Source of the DNA: Devosia beringensis
Lineage (GTDB): Bacteria > Pseudomonadota > Alphaproteobacteria > Rhizobiales > Devosiaceae
Direction of reading: 5' to 3'
Assembly (NCBI RefSeq): GCF_014926585.1
Contig: NZ_CP045422.1
Location: 62,001 to 126,000 of the forward strand
DNA: 64,000 nucleotides
A model generated the notes under the pieces. That model saw only the letters and a list, made by a program, of their open reading frames with translations, was not told where the DNA came from and did no database searches. Below, one piece after another: positions 1 to 8,608 of this stretch. Numbering within the stretch: position 1 is the stretch's first letter; every line of letters starts with the position of its first letter. The position numbers and the translations under genes are program-made.

Positions 1-87
1 GGCCCAGGCGACCAGCTCTTGGGCGCGGCGCCAAAGCCAGCCAAGAACGACATTCTGGGCAATGCCCACTGCGATGGAAGTCAGCAT
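1..87 (-). CDS. Partial small phage protein, lysis region
   Basis: The first 29 codons of a leftward gene that runs off the window. Its ATG lies one base after the endolysin stop (TGAAATG), the tight spacing seen throughout this operon. The visible N-terminus is hydrophobic and then basic (IAVGIAQNVVLGWLWRR), so a short membrane protein such as a holin-related product is possible. Too little is visible to assign a family. Confidence 0.5.
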   Translation of the reverse strand, partial: MLTSIAVGIAQNVVLGWLWRRAQELVAWA

Positions 88-88
88 T

Positions 89-1093
89 TCAAAACCTCAC
101 AAAAAAGCCGCCCAAGATGGCGGCGATGACGACGACGGCGAAAATGATTGCCCAGGGAGGGCCGCTGGAGCGCGTGTCCTCCTGACCGGGCCAGACGGGC
201 GGTGGGAGCGCCAAATCCTCCTGCATGACCGCGAGTGCAGTGGCGATGGCCTTGCTGGTCTTGCTGCCGACCTTGCCGTCGACGGTCAGCTGGTTGGCCG
301 CCTGGAAAAGCCGGACATTGGCCTCGGTCTCGGCGCCGAACCTCCCGTCAACGCCTTTGGTGAACTTGAAGCCCAGCGCCTGCAGGTCTGCCTGCAGCAC
401 GCGGATGGCCTCGCCCTTCATGCCGGGCTCGAGCAGCACTGCACCCGACGGCACCACGACCTTTGGCGGCAGCGCCGCCCCAGTCTCGGCGTCGATGCCC
501 TTGTCGTGCTTGACGAAGGCGGCAGCTGCCTTGACGTGGTAATTGTTGGCCTCATAGCCCTTGCCGTTGTAGCGGCTGACCGCAGTGCGCCAGCTGTCGG
601 GCTTCGAGAAGTCCTTGCCCGTCAGGTGGGCTGCCAGACCCCAGGACTTGAGCAGCGTCACCATGGCGAGCAGCTGCTCGCGCTCGCCCTGCTGCATGGC
701 GGTAAACATTTCCTCGGCCGAGGCAAAGCCGGCGGCCTTGAAGTTCTCGCCCAGGATCTGCGGCAGCCCATAGGAGGCAGACCGGAATCCCTGCTCGCGC
801 GCTATGTCGATGGCTTTGGCCAGCCGCGGGTAACTGTCGGCCGGGTAGTTCCGTTTCCACTTGGCATAGGCGATGCCCGCTGCCGCCGCCATGTCGCGCA
901 GCTTGCCGGCGAGGTTGCGCCAGAGGACATGCGGTTCGAACAGCATCTTGGGCCGGTTCTGGCTGTCAAAGCCCCTGCCGGCAGCCTCGACTTCGAGGAA
1001 GGCCAGCAGCACGGCGGTCGATACGCCAATGGAGAGAGCGGCATAGCCGACATCGCCTTGGGCCAGGCGGCGGCCCGTTCCGACAAAGTTCAT
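89..1093 (-). CDS. Phage endolysin, N-acetylmuramidase with PG-binding domain and C-terminal TM
   Basis: A peptidoglycan-degrading lysis enzyme. Residues about 20-200 match the N-acetylmuramidase (DUF3380) family, with the expected acidic pair in the LEVEAAGRGF segment (E34/E36, E36 the likely catalytic residue) and the typical RPKMLFEPH stretch after it. Residues about 222-285 form a PG_binding_1 repeat (GMKGEAIRVLQADLQALGF). A hydrophobic helix at about 312-331 (AIIFAVVVIAAILGGFF) ends the protein, so it may be membrane-tethered, which is unusual for an endolysin. The ATG at 1093 overlaps the stop of a tiny upstream ORF (TGATG); a GTG one codon earlier is the alternative. It is the last complete late gene visible, after the tail fibre and a rightward three-gene insert. 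Confidence 0.88.
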   Translation of the reverse strand: MNFVGTGRRLAQGDVGYAALSIGVSTAVLLAFLEVEAAGRGFDSQNRPKMLFEPHVLWRNLAGKLRDMAAAAGIAYAKWKRNYPADSYPRLAKAIDIAREQGFRSASYGLPQILGENFKAAGFASAEEMFTAMQQGEREQLLAMVTLLKSWGLAAHLTGKDFSKPDSWRTAVSRYNGKGYEANNYHVKAAAAFVKHDKGIDAETGAALPPKVVVPSGAVLLEPGMKGEAIRVLQADLQALGFKFTKGVDGRFGAETEANVRLFQAANQLTVDGKVGSKTSKAIATALAVMQEDLALPPPVWPGQEDTRSSGPPWAIIFAVVVIAAILGGFFVRF

Positions 1094-1146
1094 CACGCAC
1101 TCCCAGCCATAAAGAAGTCGCGCCAGCTCTTGTAGAGCTTGCTCAT
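1093..1146 (-). CDS. 17-codon ORF coupled to the endolysin
   Basis: A tiny ORF (MSKLYKSWRDFFMAGSA) with an excellent Shine-Dalgarno (AGGAG, seven bases before ATG). It ends in TGATG, which gives the endolysin its start. The endolysin itself lacks a good ribosome site, so this looks like a translated leader that couples and perhaps times endolysin synthesis. It could also encode a real micro-protein. Bases 1147-1318 to its right hold no other gene that I can see. Confidence 0.45.
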   Translation of the reverse strand: MSKLYKSWRDFFMAGSA

Positions 1147-1318
1147 GGTAGTCTCCTATGATGTTGGGATATTGCGTGCAGAACCCCGCCGTGCCTCAAT
1201 GGGCAATGGCTTGGGAGGGCTCAGCGATGAACGTGAGTGTCTTCGTTACTCGAGTAGATGGGGCACTGCATACAAAAAGCGCCTTGAAGGAATTCGGACG
1301 GCTGTCTAGGTTGCGACG

Positions 1319-1528
1319 ATGAAGGGTATCTACATCATAACAGCGGAGATAAGCCGCACACCAATATTCGATCTGCCATTTCCATCAGTGCTCGCTTGCG
1401 ATGGCAACATCTGGCAACTGCGAAGGCGACACGCCGATGGCAGTGAAAGTTTGATCAGCGGGCAAGGACTTCGAATTGAAGTCGGAGACGCAGTTATATT
1501 CGACACGCTTGCAAAGGCCGGGGCATGA
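1319..1528 (+). CDS. Small protein of unknown function, first gene of a rightward moron trio
   Basis: 69 residues, no recognised family. It starts ATGAAGG without a clear ribosome site and its last four bases overlap the next gene (ATGA). The DNA is visibly less GC-rich than the tail and lysis genes on both sides and is read on the opposite strand, which marks the trio as an acquired insert. A weak promoter-like TTGAAG-N17-TAGGTT lies at about 1287-1315. The function may relate to the acyltransferase that follows, but nothing in the sequence shows this directly. Confidence 0.6.
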   Translation: MKGIYIITAEISRTPIFDLPFPSVLACDGNIWQLRRRHADGSESLISGQGLRIEVGDAVIFDTLAKAGA

Positions 1529-2028
1529 ACGACGATATTGAAGAATTTCGCAGGGCGCGCCAAGCTGAGAAGATCGACAAGCACAAACGCCGCGTCTCGT
1601 TTGGCGACCTAGTGACCGACCGATGGGAAAATGCGCGCGAGTATGGTTTCGGCAAAGGCTCGTCTTGCTACGACAACGTCTTGATCATTGGCGACGTGCA
1701 AGTGGGCGAGAATACGTGGATCGGCCCAAACGTCATTCTAGACGGATCGGGCGGCGGCCTTGAGATAGGCGACCATTGCTCGATCTCGGCGGGTGTTCAA
1801 ATTTACACCCATGACACCGTGCAGCGCAGCATTACCATGGGCGCGGCTCCTACCGATACCAGCCCCACTAAGATCGGCAACGGAGTCTATATTGGCCCTA
1901 ACTCGGTGGTGTCACGAGGCGTCACGATAGGCGACCGCGCTGTGGTTGGAGCTATGTCGTTCGTCAACAGCGACGTGCCAGCTGATGCGAAGGCTTGGGG
2001 AGCTCCCGCCCGGGTTCAGGGAGTTTAG
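1525..2028 (+). CDS. Left-handed beta-helix (hexapeptide) O-acyltransferase
   Basis: 167 residues. Residues about 55-165 carry hexapeptide repeats (GDVQVGENTWIGPNVIL, then IGNGVYIGPNSVVSRGVTIG) ending in the W-GAPAR signature of the LbH acetyltransferase family (NeuD/WbbJ/maltose acetyltransferase-like). The usual catalytic His is in IYTHDT. Members transfer acetyl from acetyl-CoA to sugars of O-antigen or capsule. Placed on the opposite strand between tail fibre and endolysin, it is a good candidate for lysogenic conversion: modifying the surface polysaccharide that the fibre recognises. The substrate is not determinable from sequence. Confidence 0.85.
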   Translation: MNDDIEEFRRARQAEKIDKHKRRVSFGDLVTDRWENAREYGFGKGSSCYDNVLIIGDVQVGENTWIGPNVILDGSGGGLEIGDHCSISAGVQIYTHDTVQRSITMGAAPTDTSPTKIGNGVYIGPNSVVSRGVTIGDRAVVGAMSFVNSDVPADAKAWGAPARVQGV

Positions 2029-2030
2029 CT

Positions 2031-2258
2031 ATGGTCAACAGCATCTGGCAAAAGGTACGTGATTGGCTGACGCCAAAACTAGATGCCGAGGGTTGGGAGG
2101 TTTATGCTTCGACGGTGCTTTGGGACGAACACGATGCGAAACATGTGTTTCGCCAGTATCGTAGGAAGCTGTCGCGCTTTAATTACGAATTCAAGGAAGA
2201 CCCGATGCCTTTATGGGCGGACAACGCCGAGCAAGCCTATTACAAACGACAGTATTGA
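2031..2258 (+). CDS. Small protein of unknown function, third gene of moron trio
   Basis: 75 residues, rich in charged and aromatic residues (WEVYASTVLWDEHDAKHVF), no signal peptide or membrane segment. ATG 2031 follows the acyltransferase stop by two bases with GGGAG just upstream; an in-frame ATG at 1995 lies inside the preceding gene and is unlikely. It ends nine bases before the convergent tail-fibre stop, so the trio fills exactly the space between two leftward phage genes. Confidence 0.65.
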   Translation: MVNSIWQKVRDWLTPKLDAEGWEVYASTVLWDEHDAKHVFRQYRRKLSRFNYEFKEDPMPLWADNAEQAYYKRQY

Positions 2259-2267
2259 GGTCGACGC

Positions 2268-4634
2268 TTAATCCAGCGTCTCGATATCGACATAACCGTT
2301 GATAAATTCTGCTGCACCGCCGACACTGCGCACTAGCTGCACAAACTTCCCATTTGGATCTGGCGTGACTAGAACCGGCGTATCATCAAAGCCCGACGTC
2401 AAGCTCGTAAGTGTGGTCAGAGCTGTATGGCTCGCGCCTTCGTTCACCGCGATGGCATGGCTCATATAACGTTCGCGAATATAGAACGGCGCGTTCTGGA
2501 TGCCGAGAGACAGAATCGGAGCACTCAGCGATGCAGGGGCATAAACCGCCACTGAGTGCCGAACGACCGTTGGCAGAGTTTGCTCGTAGTAGGGAACATC
2601 AGCCATGTACCGGCGAGCAAAATCGATGCGCGTGGGAACGTCGGTGCAGCCGGTATAGGGCGTGAAGATGATCGGGGTCGCGCCGATCGCCTGTATCTTG
2701 TTGATCAATGCCGCCAGACCGACTGAAAAGGTTGCCGGCGCATCGCTTCCTGCGATGTCGTTGGTTCCGACAACAACCCAGACGTAGTCGAACGGGCCGG
2801 CCGCGGTCACGTCTGCGTCGAAGCGGGCCAGAAGGTCGGCGACCTTGTTGCCGCCGACGCCAGAGTCGGCAACGGTGGCACTTGTCAGTCGGGCAGCCAG
2901 GCGAGCAGCGGGGCCAACTGGATCAAATACCCAACTATCGCCCAATACCATGTGCGAGCCATAGTTGATCGGCGCGATAGGCATTTCTTCAAGCTGGAAT
3001 ATCTGCATGTTGCTGACGAGGAACGCAGTCGCAGTGCGGGTCAGGCTGATGGCCACTTCGCCAGGGGCGTAGAACTCGAACTCGTGCCGACCAGCAGTTG
3101 CGGTCTTAATCACGCCCGAGGCGATCGTCGTTCCCGCGTGCGTGATAGCCAGGTCAATATCGGCACTGCCGGTCGAGACCTTATTGCACTCGAAAACCAG
3201 CCTGTAGATGCCGGCCATTTTCGGCTTGAACTGCCAGTACGCACCGCCGCCGGCACCGGACGGCGTGACAGTCCAGCCAAAGTTGGAATTTGCCGAGCCC
3301 GGGTTTGAGAAGGCGTTTGATGTGGCGACCACAACAGTTGCCGGCGGATCGATGCGGGGCGGCCGCTGATAAATTTTGCGCCACACAGCCAGATCCTGGC
3401 GCAGCCCATAGTCTGCAATGGCGGCATAACCCTTGGAGTTTGGGTGGGCGTTATTGTCCCAAAATGACCAGGCGTTCTGGCCAGATGCCACATTGCATGG
3501 CAACGGCTCCAGCAGACTGCATGTCCCGCCCGTAGAAGACGCCACGACTACCGTGTAATATTCTGCGTCGGTGCCCAGCAGGACAATCAGCTGGCCCGAC
3601 CCAGGCGCCGTGCCTGTGTAGGCGAAGGACAACGCGCCTTTCGACGCGCCAGACGACAGCGTATAGTTGATCGTCCCGCTGTCTACGCCGCTAATGAAGC
3701 CTACGCCGCGAGCGCAGCCAAAGTGGAAGTCGATGACGCGCTGCCGGAGACTTGGCGCCGACGCACCGCCTAGCGCGCCGAGAGATACCCATAACCCGTT
3801 GGCACCCAGAACCCGGCCCGCTGCGCCGTAACCGGCGGCCGGTGCAGGCACAAGGCCAGCAACCCCGCCGGTACCGGAGTCCCCAGTGAATGGGGCGAGA
3901 CCTACCCATTCCGATCCATCTTCATCCCCATTGACCTGCAATACCTTGCCCGCATCACCAGCAAGGATAGGGGCTATGTTGAGCCCGGCAGCATATCCCG
4001 CAGCTTCCGCAGCACTGTCGGAGGCCTCCCCGGCTTTGGTGTCGGCGATAACTGCCGATGCGGCCGATGCTGCCGCGGCGGCATCGGCATCCGGGTCGCT
4101 GAGCAGCCGCCATTCCGTCGTGCGGTTCACCAGCAGGATCAAGCGGCCAGCCGGCCATTCCCCAGGCGCCAGTTCGTCGCCATTGACGTTGCGGACTGGA
4201 AACCCATTCAGCACGACATCATCGCTGTTGGTCAGCAGGGGCTCGATGAACCAGACCTTGATATCGGCTGGGTTGACGCCAGCCTCGACGCCGGCCAGGA
4301 CCGCATTGGCGGTACCTTCAACTTCCACCAGTTCGGCAGCAGTGTCGGGGAAGCCCCTGCCCTTAACCCAATCGCCAGCCGCCCGGAAATAGTACCCGTT
4401 ATTGTCGGGCTCCGGATCATTGAGCACCTGACCGCCATAGGTCTCTTCCGCCGGCGTCACCAGTTCGAGATCAGCAAGGGTCTCGCGAACCACGGCAGGA
4501 GCCAACGAGGAAGCCTGAATCTGCTCGAGCAATTGCACGATCTCGGATTTCTTCGGCTTGTGCTCGGTACCAGGCGTGGGGACGCCGTCGACTTCCCAAT
4601 TCCGATAGACAGATTTTGGCGTCAGAATGGTCAT
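2268..4634 (-). CDS. Tail fibre / receptor-binding protein with SGNH hydrolase motifs
   Basis: 788 residues. The N-terminus (about 1-300) is fibre-like with an alanine-rich collar segment around residues 180-215, and it abuts the tail-tip gene. The C-terminal region has SGNH/GDSL esterase blocks in order: GDSW (Ser about 567), the glycine of SGVGGNK, and GTND. No C-terminal block V (DxxH) exists. Instead a block-V-like DNNAHPNSKGYAAIADYGL lies about 170 residues before GDSW, after a beta-rich stretch. Start ATG 4634 has GGAG seven bases upstream; a start 13 codons earlier lacks this. Likely role: binding and deacetylating surface polysaccharide. The fibre assignment is firm by position; the enzymatic activity is inferred. 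Confidence 0.82.
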   Translation of the reverse strand: MTILTPKSVYRNWEVDGVPTPGTEHKPKKSEIVQLLEQIQASSLAPAVVRETLADLELVTPAEETYGGQVLNDPEPDNNGYYFRAAGDWVKGRGFPDTAAELVEVEGTANAVLAGVEAGVNPADIKVWFIEPLLTNSDDVVLNGFPVRNVNGDELAPGEWPAGRLILLVNRTTEWRLLSDPDADAAAAASAASAVIADTKAGEASDSAAEAAGYAAGLNIAPILAGDAGKVLQVNGDEDGSEWVGLAPFTGDSGTGGVAGLVPAPAAGYGAAGRVLGANGLWVSLGALGGASAPSLRQRVIDFHFGCARGVGFISGVDSGTINYTLSSGASKGALSFAYTGTAPGSGQLIVLLGTDAEYYTVVVASSTGGTCSLLEPLPCNVASGQNAWSFWDNNAHPNSKGYAAIADYGLRQDLAVWRKIYQRPPRIDPPATVVVATSNAFSNPGSANSNFGWTVTPSGAGGGAYWQFKPKMAGIYRLVFECNKVSTGSADIDLAITHAGTTIASGVIKTATAGRHEFEFYAPGEVAISLTRTATAFLVSNMQIFQLEEMPIAPINYGSHMVLGDSWVFDPVGPAARLAARLTSATVADSGVGGNKVADLLARFDADVTAAGPFDYVWVVVGTNDIAGSDAPATFSVGLAALINKIQAIGATPIIFTPYTGCTDVPTRIDFARRYMADVPYYEQTLPTVVRHSVAVYAPASLSAPILSLGIQNAPFYIRERYMSHAIAVNEGASHTALTTLTSLTSGFDDTPVLVTPDPNGKFVQLVRSVGGAAEFINGYVDIETLD

Positions 4635-4701
4635 AGAATTCTCCAAACAGAAGCGGCCCGCCGTAGCGAGCAAGATCAGGTTTCAGGTGTTCAGGGGACG
4701 G

Positions 4702-6780
4702 CTAGGTGACGGTGACGGGGCCGGTTGCGACCGGCGTGCCCTGGATGCCAGAGCCATTAATGCTGACGACAAACCCATATCGAGTGCCGGCACTGATGCC
4801 GGTAACCACGCGGCTGTCCGCAGCATTGGGAGCGCCATACTCCGTCGCCGCCAGGGTGGCGCCAACGATGGTGTTGGTGGTGTTCCAGAAGAGCCGAGCG
4901 CCGGCATAGTTGGCCGAGTTCGGAGCGGTCCAGTTGAACGTGATCTGCCCCGCCCCGCCCGACGCCGAGACGCCGACGACAACGCCCGGCGCAACTTGAT
5001 CGGCTGTTGCCGTCAGCACCTGATAAGCGGACCAGACTGAAGGCACACCCGCCGACCAGGTGCGCGATCGGAAGCGGTACAGCACGCCGTCGGCGAGGTA
5101 GCTGCTTCGGATCTCCAGCGCGCCCGCTGCACCGGTAACGGATTGCTCCGGGCCGCCCGCCGTCGGCTGCCATTGGAGCTCATAGACAAAGGCGGCATTC
5201 TGCAGGGTATACGTCGCCCTGGCGTATGCCGCCGACGCGCCGCCGCCTACATCCTCTGTTTGGATCGAAACCGAAAAGCCCGCGGGAGCCGGCACGTCCT
5301 GCCGAGCCACTGGGATGACATTGGCGCCTGGTGCGCCCTCCTCCGTTACAGCAGTGAACGCATAAAGCGCCGCCGGAATGACAATACCCTCGACCTCATA
5401 GGTGAGATTTCGCAGCGACAGTGTGGGCCGGCCCGTGATCTCCACAATGGCTTCGGTCATCTTGGGCGGATAATGCACCTTGATGAAGCGGCGATAGGGA
5501 AAATTCTGGGCTGGTTCATAGTGCGCAACCAGCCGAACGCGCGGGGCATTGGCGCGGATGTATGCGATCTTCTGCAGCCGGGCGATGTGGTTGTGCTTCT
5601 GCACCGCCACGTTCTCGACCGTCTTTGTGCGCTCGTCATCGCTGGGATAGGGCAGTCCATAGATCGCGGCGTCGGTTGTGTTGTAGCCCTTGTCCGGGTC
5701 GGTATACCGGCCCCGCACGGCCAGCACATTGGTCGAACGGCGCTTGTTCGGGTCATAGCCAACCGAAACGAGGTCGTTGGCAGTCAGCCGGATATCGGGC
5801 TCGACATATTCGCCAGCGTGAACTCCGATCTTACCGTCGGCGCGTTCGTAGATGACCATTTCGGCGGCTTGATCCAGCGTCCGTCCGACCTGGACAGGGT
5901 CGGTATTGGCGCGGAACCAGAACCCGCCATGATAACGAGACTCGATGCCGCCCGTGCGATTGGTGACGACTTGGTCGCAGACATCGGCGGCATGGGCCCA
6001 GTCAGGCGTATAGAGGTCTTCGGTGGTCAACTTTCCGCCGACCGGATGTGTCAGGTGCCAATAGCGAAAGATCGCCAGATTGGTGCTGTAACCTGGAACG
6101 CCAGTTCTCGGGTCAATCAGCTCGTCGTGACCCTCTCCAATGGCCTGGTGTTGCGGCATCCCGCTTGGATAGACGCGCTGAAGGGCTTCAGGAGGGACTG
6201 AGCTCGCTCGCATTGCCACGGTAGCTAGGCCGTCACCCCGATGGTCGGCCGTCCAGATCGATGGGAAGAGCGCGGCGACTGTCGGATAGACGGTTGAGGC
6301 CGCGTCCCCACGGCGGGTGTCAATATTCACCTGGGCTTCGAAATGTGCGGGGCTGATGACGTTTCCGGAGCCATCAAGCGTAACCTGCTCATCGTGCAGC
6401 CAGTGCGAGACATATCCTTTGACGTGATGGGCTGCCCAGACCGTGATGTGGTACGCGACCCCTCCAGTCTCTTCCAGAAAGGCGTAATCCCCCGCCTTCT
6501 TGACCTTGCCGAGAACATAGACCAGTGGGGGCACAGACTGCTTGAGGTTATACTTACCGTCCTCTGGTTTTGGGGCCTCGGGCCGCTGCCCTTGCCCCCC
6601 CATAGCCCCCTGCGGGCTAAACGCGGACGACAGCAGGTACGCGCCGCCGGCCAGCAGTAGATAGGAGGCACCCGTCGCGATCAGACCGATGGTGGCGCCG
6701 AAGGCAAGCCCCGGCAAACCAATGGCGATGAACAGATTCGAAAGCAGCGGCACCAAGGCGCCAGCAATGGCCTGCGGCAT
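4702..6780 (-). CDS. Tail-tip / host-specificity protein (J or GTA gp15 type)
   Basis: 692 residues. Residues 1-60 are hydrophobic glycine/alanine-rich, as in the N-termini of phage central tail-tip proteins. The middle holds the conserved tail-hub region (VPPLVYVLGKVKKAG... HYGGFWFRANTDP-type segments). Residues about 505-692 look like fibronectin type III modules (ITFNWTAPNSANYAGARLFW, GTRYGFVVS). It follows the NlpC/P60-like gene immediately (stop at 6781), the order seen in gene transfer agents and lambdoid tails. It is short for a J protein (usually over 1000 aa), so receptor binding probably rests mostly on the adjacent SGNH fibre. Confidence 0.82.
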   Translation of the reverse strand: MPQAIAGALVPLLSNLFIAIGLPGLAFGATIGLIATGASYLLLAGGAYLLSSAFSPQGAMGGQGQRPEAPKPEDGKYNLKQSVPPLVYVLGKVKKAGDYAFLEETGGVAYHITVWAAHHVKGYVSHWLHDEQVTLDGSGNVISPAHFEAQVNIDTRRGDAASTVYPTVAALFPSIWTADHRGDGLATVAMRASSVPPEALQRVYPSGMPQHQAIGEGHDELIDPRTGVPGYSTNLAIFRYWHLTHPVGGKLTTEDLYTPDWAHAADVCDQVVTNRTGGIESRYHGGFWFRANTDPVQVGRTLDQAAEMVIYERADGKIGVHAGEYVEPDIRLTANDLVSVGYDPNKRRSTNVLAVRGRYTDPDKGYNTTDAAIYGLPYPSDDERTKTVENVAVQKHNHIARLQKIAYIRANAPRVRLVAHYEPAQNFPYRRFIKVHYPPKMTEAIVEITGRPTLSLRNLTYEVEGIVIPAALYAFTAVTEEGAPGANVIPVARQDVPAPAGFSVSIQTEDVGGGASAAYARATYTLQNAAFVYELQWQPTAGGPEQSVTGAAGALEIRSSYLADGVLYRFRSRTWSAGVPSVWSAYQVLTATADQVAPGVVVGVSASGGAGQITFNWTAPNSANYAGARLFWNTTNTIVGATLAATEYGAPNAADSRVVTGISAGTRYGFVVSINGSGIQGTPVATGPVTVT

Positions 6781-7308
6781 CTATATTCTCCACATTCCAA
6801 TTGCAGGCGCGGCAAATGCCGCCCAGGTCGGGTCATCTTTCGACAACCAACGCACCATCCAGTGATGGCCATCCCAGATCGCCGACCATTGACGGTCGGG
6901 TCGGGCTGCAGCGCCGATCACAGCGACACAACCGAATTCCGGCTCATAGAGCGGGGTTAAGCCAATGCTGGCTGCGCAGGCGCCGACGACAGCGCCCAGC
7001 CCGCCTAGCGAAGCCAGCAGCCCGCGGCATTCGGCTTCCGTGCTGTACTGGCCCCGCAGATGCGCTGCCGGGTCGGCATATCCATTCGCCATTGCCCAAT
7101 CAGCGATCAGTAGCGAGCAGTCAGACGCGCCCCAGATGTGCGGCGTGGCATTGGTGGCCAGCATGAAGTTTTCAAAGCGCGCCATGCGCTCGACCAAATC
7201 ATCCTCGCCATGATGTCGGCGGATCGTCTTGACCACACCGATCGACATGCATGGCCTGTCGGCCGCAGCCTCAAGGAGGGCGCGGGTATCGTGACGGGTC
7301 CAGTTCAT
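6781..7308 (-). CDS. NlpC/P60-like tail peptidase (DUF6950-like)
   Basis: 175 residues. A Cys sits in HIWGASDCSLLIADWAMA (Cys64), the placement of the nucleophile in phage NlpC/P60-like tail proteins, and a His-rich GHHWMVRW follows near residue 150. Such proteins open peptidoglycan at the tail tip during injection. The gene starts two bases after the stop of the preceding gene; Met21 or Met42 are alternative starts because no strong ribosome site is visible. Order: two distal tail genes, this gene, then the tail-tip protein. Confidence 0.7.
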   Translation of the reverse strand: MNWTRHDTRALLEAAADRPCMSIGVVKTIRRHHGEDDLVERMARFENFMLATNATPHIWGASDCSLLIADWAMANGYADPAAHLRGQYSTEAECRGLLASLGGLGAVVGACAASIGLTPLYEPEFGCVAVIGAAARPDRQWSAIWDGHHWMVRWLSKDDPTWAAFAAPAIGMWRI

Positions 7309-7310
7309 GG

Positions 7311-7880
7311 TCAGCTAAATCGCGGCCAGACGATCGAACGGTCGGCCAGGCCGGGAATTCTCTCGGCAAATAGGTCAGGGTCCGCGCTCGGATTGATCAC
7401 CGCAGACCTGGCTCGCTGATCCACGTCGGACAGTACCGACCCGCTGGTCAGCGTTCGCAGATCGAACCGGTTGCGCACTTCCAGCACGATGGTCGAGACA
7501 ACCTGGTCGCCATTGACCGCGTCATCGCTCGGCATATTGTCAACGAAGCCAGTGAACTTTACCTCGGCGGCGCCAACCGGCTGATCCCATTCATCGCAGG
7601 GCTGGATCATCAGCTGCACCTTGGCGCCGATGACATTGCCCGCGTCGAGATCTTCATAGGCGAGCTCGGAAATCGTCTGGTCGACACCCGACAACGACAG
7701 CTGCAGCGTGGCCGCCTCGCCGTTCATTGCGCTTTCGATCTGGTCCAGGCCTTCGTTCAACCGCGCGCCGGCATAGACCTCGCCGTCGGTGCCGAGCATG
7801 GGCCCTGCCCCATCCCAGAGCCTGATCGTCTTGCTTGGAAACTCCATGACGCAGAGGACGCGAATGGACTTGATCGTCAT
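7311..7880 (-). CDS. Distal tail / hub protein
   Basis: 189 residues from ATG 7880, which overlaps the preceding stop as ATGA. Beta-strand-rich (MLGTDGEVYAGARLNEG, VGAAEVKFTGFVDNM), no motif I can name. By position between a Dit-like protein and the NlpC-like peptidase it corresponds to GTA gp13/lambda gpL, a baseplate hub component. The assignment rests on synteny. Confidence 0.65.
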   Translation of the reverse strand: MTIKSIRVLCVMEFPSKTIRLWDGAGPMLGTDGEVYAGARLNEGLDQIESAMNGEAATLQLSLSGVDQTISELAYEDLDAGNVIGAKVQLMIQPCDEWDQPVGAAEVKFTGFVDNMPSDDAVNGDQVVSTIVLEVRNRFDLRTLTSGSVLSDVDQRARSAVINPSADPDLFAERIPGLADRSIVWPRFS

Positions 7881-8602
7881 TCTTCGAGCCCCAGCGCCAC
7901 GTCGTTCCAATAGTCAACTGCTTCGACAAAGTTGACCGATGGCCGCGGCATCCCGCCCGCGGGAAACTCAATGCCCATCTCGCTATCGCTGGCCAGATGG
8001 CAGAGCACTGTCGGCCGGTCAGCTTCGAGCTTTGCCCCAGCAGGGATTGGCACCCGGATTGCCGGGGTAATCTCCACCTGAAAAACGGTTTCCGACGTCT
8101 GGCTGATGATCTGCCCGCTTTCGTACATGGCGTGCTGGTAGCTGAACCGGATGCCGGACGCCGTCGGCGCATGAACCAGGCGCAACTGCACGACCGTCGA
8201 CCCAAGCGGCGCGTAGCGCGCCATCTCGATATCGACCGTCCCCTGAGAGTAGAGCGTTCCGTCATCGAATGGCGTGTCGTCATCGTGCGGCGTCAGGACG
8301 GGGGCGAAGCCCGAAAAGCCATCCGCCGCCCAAAGCCGTGTTGCGCAGACCGGGACAGCGATAAGCCCAACCGATCCGCCCAGCGCCGTCCGGATAGCAT
8401 TCCAAGTTCTGGCCTGGGCTGACTGGCTGCCGCGCCGAAACACGATGCCGTTCAGCGAACCCTGCCAAAAGCCGCGATCTGTCCGGACAGACCGGTTGAT
8501 GCCGCCCAGCGTCCGTCCGCCAGACCGCGAAAAAGCCGTGACGTCAAAAGGCGACGACTGCGGCGTCAGCAGCTGTGCCGGCCAGTGGATGATATCGACC
8601 AT
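7877..8602 (-). CDS. Distal tail protein (Dit / GTA gp12-like by position)
   Basis: 241 residues, beta-rich, starting MVDIIHWPAQLLTP. It is the first gene after the tape measure and overlaps the following hub gene by ATGA. In siphoviruses and GTAs this slot holds the distal tail protein that joins tube to tip. It contains acidic aromatic segments (TPFDDGTLYSQGTVDIEMARY) but no diagnostic catalytic motif. Function is inferred from gene order. Confidence 0.65.
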   Translation of the reverse strand: MVDIIHWPAQLLTPQSSPFDVTAFSRSGGRTLGGINRSVRTDRGFWQGSLNGIVFRRGSQSAQARTWNAIRTALGGSVGLIAVPVCATRLWAADGFSGFAPVLTPHDDDTPFDDGTLYSQGTVDIEMARYAPLGSTVVQLRLVHAPTASGIRFSYQHAMYESGQIISQTSETVFQVEITPAIRVPIPAGAKLEADRPTVLCHLASDSEMGIEFPAGGMPRPSVNFVEAVDYWNDVALGLEE

Positions 8603-8608
8603 GAAGCC

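Noticed and set aside
62..1135. A 357-codon rightward open frame
   Set aside because: Antisense to the endolysin, whose catalytic and PG-binding motifs are clear.
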